Below, piece after piece: positions 56,140 through 64,000 of a stretch of 64,000 bases of DNA; the first letter of the stretch is position 1; each line of letters begins with the position of its first letter. The stretch spans positions 372,001 through 436,000 of the forward strand of contig NADL03000042.1 of assembly GCA_002205965.3 (NCBI GenBank). The letters are read 5' to 3'. The position numbers were made by a program, and so were the translations under genes. The stretch is from Kappaphycus alvarezii (Eukaryota; Rhodophyta; Florideophyceae; Gigartinales; Solieriaceae). The notes beneath the pieces are model-generated. The model did not search any database. It was not told the origin of the DNA and saw only the letters and a list, made by a program, of their open reading frames with translations.

Positions 56140-57080
56140 AATAGGAAAAGACATGGAAACTTCGGGCACACCGTAGAGTCCTGGCACAAGCTGTAAGCGA
56201 ACTTCAACGCCAGCTGTCAGAGGCTCATAACCAGATCTCCGCACAACAGAACCAGCTCAATAACGCTGCTCGCAAGGTGGGAGCTCTCGAGAATGAGCTT
56301 TCTCTCGTCAGGATCAATGCCGGTAGCTCAAATGGTCAAAACGAAACCAAGGACGCCCCTAAGAAGAATAAGCCGGGATCATTCAGCGGAAAAGGGTCCG
56401 TCGGGAGCTGGTGCGTGCAGATGCAGAATTATCTTGGTGAAGCAGATGGGCAAGCTACCATGAACATTGCACTAAGCTATCTCTCTGGAAATGCCCATGA
56501 GTGGTGGATGGTCCATTCCAAGAGCGCCGCGGGGCAGGAGATTCAAACATGGAAGGAACTGAAGACTGCCCTTCTCAATCGCTTCGAGACGTTAAACAAG
56601 GAAAAAATCGCCCGAGACAAGCTGGCTCGCTGGAAACAAGTTAAAGTTTCTGCGTTCAATGAAGATTTTAACAAAATATTGTTGGATATACCAGACATAG
56701 GAGTCAAAGATCAGATTGATCGCTATTCACGCGGCCTGAAACCGTACATTTGGAAAGCCTTATGCACGAAAGAATACTCTAAGCTTTCTGATTTAATGGC
56801 AGATGCGGAAAGAATCGAAGCTGCTTACAGGCGTTCAGGGCCGTTAGGTAACAACAAATCGAGTACAAAATCGCTGAACGGAAGTTCAAGTACTGGAAAT
56901 AGTGCTCCGTGCCCATGGAAATTGGGAACGTGGAAATGAAACCGGTACAGTCCTCAAATGTTAACTTACCGAAATTGGATCAAGCAGAACGTGAGAGATG
57001 CATACGTGAAGGCCTCTGCTTGAGATGCAGACAGAGAGGGCACATTGCAAAAAACTGCCCAAAAGCCCGAAGGAACTGAC
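56140..57080 (+). pseudogene. Chromovirus gag with zinc knuckle, broken
   Basis: The frame opens after a stop at about 56140. A coiled-coil stretch (SELQRQLSEAHNQISAQQNQ) leads into the capsid domain: FSGKGSVGSWCVQMQNYL, YLSGNAHEWWMV and WKELKTALLNRFE are family-typical. The frame ends at 56939 with a stop. In another frame at about 57018 CLRCRQRGHIAKNC is an intact CCHC zinc knuckle. One frame break therefore separates capsid from nucleocapsid. Confidence 0.85.
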
Positions 57081-57550
57081 TGAAGGTCCTCAATCAGTTC
57101 TGGATGACAGAAATCTTATTGTTTCAACAATAAGATCCCAGGAAGCATTTAGGGGAACACCAACCCCAACTTTCCAACGAAATCATAGAGGACTTCTTAT
57201 TGTTAAAGGAGTCATTTCCAATGGACCAGCAAAAATTCTCATCGACCCAGGTGGTGAGATCAATTTCCTCAGTGAATTTCTGCGATTACCATAAGATTAA
57301 AACAAGAGAATCAGCAGAGCTTGCCGAAATGGCGAACGGTGCTAACCAGAAGTTGAGAGAAACAGCCGGTCCGGCAATCGTCCAAATAAAGAACTACACA
57401 GAACCACTGTACTTCGCCGTGAGCCCCCAAGAGATATGATGCAATCCTAGGAAAGGAATGGTGTGGAGCCCATAGAGCAATTATCGACTCTTCAAGCAAT
57501 CAAGTTTCTTTCAACTACAAGGGTGAAAATACTCCGTCACTGCCAATGAA
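57081..57550 (+). pseudogene. Chromovirus protease, altered active site
   Basis: GLLIVKGVISNGPAKILIDP begins the fold. The active site, normally D-S/T-G-A, reads DPGG at about 57244, so the catalytic Ser/Thr is a Pro. After a frame change the frame gives IKNYTEPLYFAVSPQE, then YDAILGKEWCGAH after another shift. That is the D.ILG...L pattern at the end of gypsy proteases. Not active as read. Confidence 0.75.
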
Positions 57551-59236
57551 ATGACAAAGCACCCTTTCGTTTCTGCAAACTCAGTACTTACTGATTTGGA
57601 GAAAAAATGTAGCACTTATGCTGTGCTAATTCGACCACTAGACTCAAATCCAAATGTTCCAGATTCTTACCCAGAAGATATTCAAGGTGTACTGAAAAAG
57701 TATACAGACGTTTTCCCGGAAAAACTTCCGAAGGGCCTTCCTCCGAAGCGAAAGTATGATTTCAAGATCGAATTGGAAAAAGATGCTAAGCCACAGAAAA
57801 AGGGTCTCTACAGACTTTCAGGAAAAGAAATGATGGAGCTTCGTAAACAACTAGATGATCTACTAGAGAGTGAATTCATTAGACCAAGCAAAAGCCCCTG
57901 GGGAGCGCCAATACTCTTTGTAACGAAAAAGGACAGCGGTTTGCGTATGTGTGTGGATTACAGAGCACTTAATCGGCTTACTGTAAAAAAGCTACCCCTG
58001 CCGCGCATCGATGATATCTTTGATCGACTTAAGGGAGCCAGGTACTTCTCGAAAATAGATCTGAGGATGGGTTACCATCAGATCAGACTGGAGGAATCTT
58101 CAATCCCTCTCACAGCGTTTCGAACCAGATACGGACATTTTGAATTTCTCGTACTACCTTTTGGATTGACCAACGCACCAGCAACTTTTATGAATCTCAT
58201 GAACGACATATTCAAAGATGTCCTGGATGTATTCGTTATCGTTTATTTAGATGACATTCTTATCTTCAGTAAGACATGGAAAGAACATTTAGAACACATT
58301 GATTAGTTAGAGATTCTTAGGAAGGAGAATCTGTTCGCAAAATTGTCAAAATGTGTCTTCGGTGTTAAAGAAGTCGAGTATCTTGGACATGTAATCTGTC
58401 AAGAGGGAATTGCTGTGGATCCCAACAAGATAAAGGCAGTCATGGAATGGCCCTCACCAAAGAACAAGCAACAGCTTCAGTCATTCTTAGGACTCGTCAA
58501 CTATTACAGAAGATTCATAAGAGGATGCTCATTGGTTGCTAAACCTCTTACAGAGCTGACGAAGAACGTTTCATTTCTGTGGACAGCTACTCAGGACAAA
58601 TCATTCCAGACCTTGAAGAAATCGTTATGCAGTGCCCCAGTCCTTAGAACTTTTGACTCTGAACTTCCAATATATGTCACTACAGACGCCTCTCAGTACG
58701 CAATTGGAGCTGTGTGGAACAGGGGGATCCAAAATCCAGAACCAGTTGCCTTTGCGTCTAGGACTTTGAATGATGCTGAGCAAAATTATGCCGCTCATGA
58801 GAGAGAGCTCTTGGCCATTGTAGAGTGCTTGAAATGGTGGAGAGCATACCTACACGGAAACTTTTTCATAGTTCATTCCGATCACTACCCATTAAGATAC
58901 CTCGAGACCCAGGACAATCTGTCGCAGAGACAAGTCAGGTGGCTGGAAAGATTAGCGAACTTTGATTCAAGATTATACCCATCTCTGGGAAATCAAACAT
59001 TGTCGCAGATGCCCTCTCAGACAACCCCAGAATGCACCACACCCAACCATCAGAACAGAGAACTACTTCAAGAAGTTATAATAAAGGCATACAAAGAATT
59101 GAACAATCTTTCAGTACTTTCGTTTGAGAGTTCTGAGCTAGAAGAGCCGGAGAAAAATTACAACCTAGATGAAAACCTGCAAGACCAATACAAGGATCCA
59201 AAAGCACCTTTCGAAAAAAAGGGTTGCTTTTACTAA
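57551..59236 (+). pseudogene. Chromovirus reverse transcriptase and RNase H, one nonsense codon
   Basis: RT runs from about 57700: [69 protein letters not shown] (first Asp), [17 protein letters not shown] and [11 protein letters not shown] (YLDD). A single in-frame TAG at 58304-58306 interrupts an otherwise continuous frame, which then gives KCVFGVKEVEYLGHVI and LGLVNYYRRFIRG. RNase H follows with VTTDASQYAIGAV (Asp), AAHERELLAIVECLKWW (Glu) and VHSDHYPLRYLE (Asp). Its last motif, usually ADALSR, reads SQMPSQT. This is the best kept part of the element. Confidence 0.93.
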
Positions 59237-60180
59237 GAAACGGAAAGATTTGCGTACCAGAAGGAAAATTTAAAGTCAAGTTATTACATGACTACCATTC
59301 TACTCCGAATACTGGACATTTGGGAATTTCAAAAACAATCAATAGAATATCACCGAAGTTTTACTGGAAAAACCTTGTACAGATGTACTTCGATACGTTC
59401 GTTCTTGCCACTGCCAAAGAGAAACCATCCAATCAGAAACCCGCAGGTCTTTTACAACCTCTTGATCCACCGAAAACCAAATGGACTCACATAACGATGA
59501 CTTTATTACACCACTTCCAAGGTCAAAGGAAGGAAACGATGGCATCTTAACTGTCGTTTACAGATTATCAAAGATGATCAGAATTATAACAACCAAGCCT
59601 AAAATAGATGCAACTTCAACTGCTAGGTTGTTCAAGGACTACATCTACAGAAACCACAGAATCCCGAATAATATCATTTGTGATAGAGATTCTATTCTTA
59701 TGAGCAAATTTTGGAAGAGTCTGTTCCACCTTCTGGGTACCAAGATATCCCCTTCTTCAGCGTATCACCCACAAACAGATGGAAATCTGAGATTATGAAC
59801 AGAAAGATCGAAGAAATGATTCGTTCTTTTGTTAGCTTCGACAAGTCGATTGGGACAAATACTTGGTAGACTTCGAAGTTGCTTACAACTCATCTATTAA
59901 TGCTACACAAATTCTCTCCGTTCTTCCTCAATTATGGAATTCACCCTAAAACTGTCCCTTTGGATACTCTCCGCAGACAACCCTGCCGCACACAGTTCCT
60001 CAAAAACATGCAAGATCACTGAAAAAAGCCCAAGAACAAATCAAAAAATCAAATGAATCCACTGCCTTGTATATCAACAGAAGTAGAAGACCTCTTCTTA
60101 TAAAGTTGGTGAAAATCTGGTTGTCCACAAAAAACCTAGCTTTGAAGATGGTGCAGGATCTCGAAAACTGAAACCGAAGT
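59224..60180 (+). pseudogene. Chromovirus integrase, broken
   Basis: LLHDYHSTPNTGHLGISKT holds the two His of the zinc domain. The Cys pair is lost, the line reading FDTFVLATAKEK. Core pieces: FITPLPRSKEGNDGI (first Asp just before), IICDRDSILMSKFWKSL (second Asp), SSAYHPQTDG and then a break before the Glu. A further piece, VHKKPSFEDGAGS, belongs to the C-terminal region. Stops and shifts at 59550 and 59798 break it. Confidence 0.85.
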
Positions 60181-60540
60181 ATTGAGGGCCATTCGAAATA
60201 TCTGGGACATAAACGGAGTTACGTACCGTTTAATTCTTTCCCAACCAATGATCGATAGAGGAATTCACAATGCTTTCCATGCTAGTCTCCTTAAGCCGTA
60301 CTTTGAAGATGAGTTTGATCGAAAAACTCCGCCGCCACCACCTGTACAGGTCCAGGACACGACAAGAAGAATACGAGGTCGAAACCATTCTCAGTCACAA
60401 GAAACAACACGGAAAAACCAAATATCTCATTAAATAAAAGGATTTGCAGACAACGAGAACTCATGGCTATCAGAAAAGAATCTCAAAAATTGTGAAGATC
60501 TGCTACACAGATACAAGAATCGGGGCGATTCTTCTTCGTA
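60181..60540 (+). pseudogene. Chromodomain-bearing tail of the integrase
   Basis: 60182-60433 begins the tail: FEISG-like IRNIWDINGVTYRLILS and NAFHASLLKPYFEDE, the GPY/F-type module. In another frame YEVETILSHKK and, past a stop, NENSWLSEKNLKN are the two halves of a chromodomain, which steers chromoviruses to particular chromatin. A small deletion at about 60435 hits the usual WKG in its middle. Confidence 0.72.
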
Positions 60541-60549
60541 GGGGGGAGT
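60540..60549 (+). promoter_or_regulatory. Polypurine tract of the chromovirus
   Basis: AGGGGGGAGTG-type purine run directly before the right LTR; the start site for plus-strand DNA synthesis. Confidence 0.75.
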
Positions 60550-60551
60550 GA

Positions 60552-61069
60552 TGTAACGATTGTGCCCCAAATCCACTTAGACATTACTGACAGTTTCCCG
60601 CCAGTAACCGTTACCAAGATTTACACTTTACCAAGACATCAGTGCAACTTGTGCACTGTACCCAGACACCGGTGTAAAACACAAGACCCATACCACTCCG
60701 TGCCAAGCCAATCACATGAAGCCATTGTGGCGATCTCGCGTGGTTCTCGAAACTTCTCCCACCTCACCAATCAGCAAATTACTTTATGTCTTCTTGCCAA
60801 TTGGAACAATGGACCTTCGCCATGATGTTTTCTGCTGTCAATCTCCCTGATAGTTTCTACGTGAACCTTCAAAAACTTTTAGTTTCATGAATTTAGGGCC
60901 GTTCTTCTAGAACACCTCTGAATTTAGCATCGTCTGCCTACAATTTACCATTGCCGTCGTTGAGTACTTTTTCTATATAAACCCTGGTCTGAAGCTCCGG
61001 CCTGTTTACCGGAAGCATCAACCAACAGTTCAATCATCGATTACCTTGTGTGCGCCCAAAAACCCACAT
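60552..61069 (+). repeat. Right LTR of the chromovirus
   Basis: 518 bp; partner of 54369-54884, two bases longer because of CAGT against CT near the start. TATATAA at 60974-60980. Followed by CTGAC, the right target-site copy (61070-61074). Confidence 0.92.
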
Positions 61070-61074
61070 CTGAC

Positions 61075-61620
61075 TCACCAATGTATTATACGTCCCTGAG
61101 CTAGGACTGAAACTATTATCAGTCCCATGTTTAGACAAGAAAAAACATTAATGTGCACATCGGGAGCGGAAAATGCTCCATGTAAACAGAGAGTACAAAA
61201 TAAGCTATAGGAACTGCAATTAGGGCGAATGACGGGCCCTACTGGATTGAACCAAAATCCACAATATTGCCTCGCGGTGCATTTCCAACAAAATCGTTGT
61301 AAGGGATACGAAAAATTGGAACGACCGAGGAACCGAAGGCCCCAAAGTAAGATCATGTCAAAATTTGGCACAAACGAATAGGACATGTCAATAAGAACAC
61401 TATTCAACAACTTCTCAAAAGAAAACTGGACTAGGGTATTGAGAATATCATGAAACCCGGAACTGTGGATTTTGACATCTGTGTTGAACAAAAGAAGGCC
61501 AAAGGACCACGGAAACATAAACTAATTGACAATACAGATTCAGTGGGAGATATAATCTTTGCAGACATCTGCGGTCCTAACCAACAGGAAATTTGGGAAA
61601 GGAGAAAAACTTCTGTGGTA
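61075..61620 (+). pseudogene. Copia element 2 resumed: protease end, pre-integrase, integrase start
   Basis: Directly after the chromovirus the sequence continues the copia protein: TNVLYVPELGL and LSVPCLDKK at about 61077-61135, the LxxVLYVPxLxxNLLSV motif at the end of copia protease. Next IGSGKCSM, then at 61483 VEQKKAKGPRKHK and GDIIFADICGP with the first integrase Asp. Beyond about 61600 the homology ends. RT and RNase H are absent. Confidence 0.75.
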
Positions 61621-61649
61621 CAATACCGTCACGCGGCTATCCGCTAAAA

Positions 61650-62700
61650 GGGGGTGATGGTTTTGCAACCCGGCGTTCGGGACCGCTTTCTTGGAGCGCA
61701 GTGGAGAATACACAAAGAAAGGGGGTTCCGTAGAGATAAAAGAGAAGAAAGACGTTGGGATGCGCGTTCACAGGGAGGTAAAAGGGAGTAGTAAGCAAGG
61801 CAGGTACCTGCTACAAGGAGCCCAGCCTCGGACGCAAAGGGGACGAGGGCAGGGGTGTAGTAGAACCGATGCACAAGCTTAGCTTTACTGTAGGATAGTG
61901 GTAGAGTAAGTAGACTAAGTAGTGATTACTATCCTCAAGCTAAATAACGGAAAAAGTAGGAAAAGGGATAAAACTAAAGGGGTTGGTGTGCACTGGTCCC
62001 TGATTGGTCGGGACCAAATGCGATCCCAAAAATGCGGTTTGGGAGTAAGACAGCTGTCCTTCCACCCAGGCAAGCCCCACTAGAGTGGACTGACTCCACG
62101 TGTATATAAAGTGGACTATGCCACAGTGTAAAGTGGGTACCCACTGTCAGCCAATAGGCGTGGCACTACATACCCCCCTTGTTAAAAGTGGGCCAATGGC
62201 TCGCCGGATGCTGGCGGTTGGTACTGTATAGCGGGTGCCACGTCACAGCGGTGAGTAATTCACAGTCTCGAAAGCATGTAATTTGCAATTAAAATTTCCA
62301 GAAAAGCAGATAAAATCCTGCACAGTAGGGGAATTCTCCGAGATCAAATGGAAACAAGGGCCACCGGGTTCGCAATCAGAACAGGTAGGGGCCTTCACAA
62401 GCGGGCGTCCGCTCCAATGTTCGGTGCGTAACACCTCGTCTACCCTCCCCCACCCCATCACCATCAACCTCTCAAGCCAATCCCCTCTATCTCCAAACTG
62501 CAGGCGGTAGTCGCCCTTCGGGCGTGCAGGTGTCTGCTAGTCTTTCTTACGGAGGTTGGTCCGTCCGCCTTCACAGTCTTATGTTTTGGTAAGCAGCCGG
62601 ACTCGGCGTTACGACATCACAGAGGGTATCCTCAGCAAGGGGGTGACCCTTAATAACGAGTATTTCGCATTTATCAAAGCGGACAAGCCGAGTAGGGGAC
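61650..62700. other. No recognised gene; TATA-like promoter-type stretch
   Basis: Frames on both strands (61644-61874, 62243-62510) overlap without motifs. TGTATATAAAGTGG at 62100-62113 looks like a TATA box, with related AGTGGAC/AAAGTGG phrases around it. It might be an LTR or a promoter for what follows; no partner copy is seen. Confidence 0.35.
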
Positions 62701-62709
62701 AAAATACTG

Positions 62710-64000
62710 TAGCTGATATCAGCAGTTTCCAATGACGGATCTATCGCCATTACCCGAGGGGGAGGGACACGGTATGGCAACGCCTACATGGCAGCGCCGT
62801 CACAGCCGCTTGTGTTTCCCTCCTTGGAGTTTTTAGAGAGGTTTACCTCGCAACATGGGGAGTTGTTTTCCAGAGCCCCCTGGTTTCACCACACGGCCTA
62901 CCGCAATAGAGCGCTCATCAACAAATGCATTGAGGAGAGAAACTCCTGTCCTCCAGGGCGGATACCCGCGAGTTGCGTCTTCACCAAGGTTGGCATTATC
63001 ACGGCGCGGTTCCCCGCGGGTACATCAAGGTCCATGCTCCTAATCACGCTTAAGGCGGGTTCGTCCGCTATTGCCAACTGGTGTACTCGCGCTTGCGTCG
63101 CACTCCAGGGCGTACGGTTTTTCCGTTTGATAAGAGGGGATACTTCAGGTTGTATCGCTTCGACAGGGAAATCCCTTACGCTAAGGCCGTATTTGACTTG
63201 GATTGGCCCAGTGAGTGGGAGACGCGAGAACCTTGGGTGAGCCAGAGTGCTCTGCTGCTTGATCAGCAATTGATTGCGGAATTCTGCTGCAGGCGCAAGG
63301 TCAATGAAGACCGTCGTCACTGGGACTTCATCCGGTGGGAGCGTCAGGCCCGGCATCGCCTTGGAGTTTTCGTCCCCTTAATGAACGTCGAAGTCGACAT
63401 GGTGCGCTGAGAGAGGCTTCGCGACCTGTACTTAGAGATTCCTTCTGAGGGGGCCGAGGTGGAGACATGCTCCGGGTTCCTGGTGCGGTTGCCACCGATC
63501 ATCTCCTATCATATGACGGAGTTTAAATCTCCTGAGATCAGCGGCCTATGGCGCGTGATTTATACGGAATTTGTAGCGATCAAGGCAGCCATGTGGCTTT
63601 GAGAAGTGTATGATACACACAGGATGTGGTGGTTGTCACCTAGAACGTGACAACTGATGGCTGAACTTGACTTGAGCCGGGTTCTCGGCGGGGAAGCAAA
63701 TGAGCGGGAACTCCGCGAGCTATTGCAGATTTCTGCAGAGTTAAAATGGGATGGTCCCGGGGTGCGTCCACCGGAGAACCGGAAATATAACGTTAACACT
63801 ACGGGGTATTCTCCTGGGCGTCGTCATGCAACGTGTGGCGACTGGGTGTGGTTTGATCCACGGCAAAAGGTTACTGTAACCGATGAAGAAGCAGATCATC
63901 TGCGTAATAATATCCCTCCCATTCCGCGCGGGCATCCGCTTGGATACTGCAGTGCCGATACGTACGCTCTTTGGAATACCCCCGGTGTTGGTAGGGAGCC
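62710..64000 (+). pseudogene. Unrecognised protein, decayed, runs off the window
   Basis: A frame open from about 62713 (Met at 62788) to 63240 reads FPSLEFLERFTSQHGELFSR and FHHTAYRNRALINKCIEE. From 63081 another frame carries on: VFPFDKRGYFRLYRF, AVFDLDWPSEWETREPW, RRHWDFIRWERQARHRLGVF. That same frame continues to the window end with only three stops (63408, 63600 and 63642). Its last part, from the Met at 63657, is open for 114 codons to 64000 (ELRELLQISAELKWDG, WVWFDPRQKVTVTDEEADHL). It is Trp/Arg-rich and higher in GC than its neighbours. I recognise no family. It could be a transposon gene or a host pseudogene. Confidence 0.45.

Larger units (their letters stand above)
54369..61069 (+). 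mobile_element. Ty3/gypsy chromovirus, LTR to LTR, inserted in copia element 2
   Basis: Complete in outline: left LTR, primer site, gag, protease, RT, RNase H, integrase, chromodomain, polypurine tract, right LTR. It spans 6.7 kb. The LTRs differ at about ten places over about 517 bp. Internal genes carry many stops and shifts, more than the LTRs suggest, so this copy may have been defective already when it inserted. The 5' leader (54885-56140) is long and contains a tRNA-like piece. Confidence 0.9.

Noticed and set aside
61650-62300. A 3' LTR of copia element 2
   Set aside because: The stretch has a TATA-like sequence but does not match 53040-53224.

Overview
This window is nuclear DNA from a eukaryote. 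It is packed with transposable elements and has only three recognisable host-type genes. It shows LTR retrotransposons of both main superfamilies, tyrosine-recombinase (DIRS-type) retroelements, LINE tails, and Tc1/mariner, pogo/Tigger-like and PIF/Harbinger DNA transposons. One host gene has a spliceosomal intron with a GTAAGT donor, and TATA-type LTR promoters are present. The mix of Harbinger genes with Myb/SANT partners, DIRS elements, few introns and a family-92 glycosyltransferase suits an alga or oomycete-like protist. A red macroalga of the Chondrus kind is my best guess, but nothing here proves it. There is no bacterial operon structure, no rRNA and no CRISPR array.

Layout. 1-5.2 kb: no recognised gene apart from a nucleotide-sugar/triose-phosphate-type transporter (2.5-3.6 kb). 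5.2-6.8 kb: a whole but dead Tc1-like element. 7.6-8.7 kb: a pogo/Tigger relic. 8.9-11.4 kb: a PIF/Harbinger unit, with an intact nuclease facing its Myb/SANT partner gene. 15.1-17.3 kb: a 5'-truncated Ty3/gypsy pol. 18.6-22.8 kb: a decayed Ty1/copia element on the minus strand. 23.5-25.1 kb: a membrane-anchored GT92 glycosyltransferase (minus). 26.7-27.4 kb: a decayed orphan Myb/SANT gene. 28.8-32.3 kb: an old DIRS-type copy. 32.5-36.2 kb: AT-rich and gene-empty. 36.3-37.9 kb: a DDE_1 transposase relic (minus). 38.1-43.5 kb: a young DIRS-type element (minus) with near-identical 322/323-bp direct repeats. 43.5-44.2 and 51.7-52.8 kb: three LINE 3' ends. 45.8-46.4 kb: a VOC/glyoxalase-fold gene with an intron. 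53.0-61.6 kb: a copia element split by a complete LTR-flanked chromovirus. 62.7-64.0 kb: a decayed, unrecognised protein running off the window.

The elements are nested and of different ages. The chromovirus LTRs are still about 98% alike, and the DIRS repeats differ by one base, so both are recent arrivals. The chromovirus landed inside the protease region of the older copia element. All the autonomous elements are broken somewhere, apart from the Harbinger nuclease reading frame. The three host-type genes carry single-base frame breaks, several of them at mononucleotide runs, and I saw no in-frame stop within them. This could be pseudogenes or base-calling/assembly error. A pentanucleotide, (TACTG)n/(CAGTA)n, is scattered throughout and expands inside other repeats.
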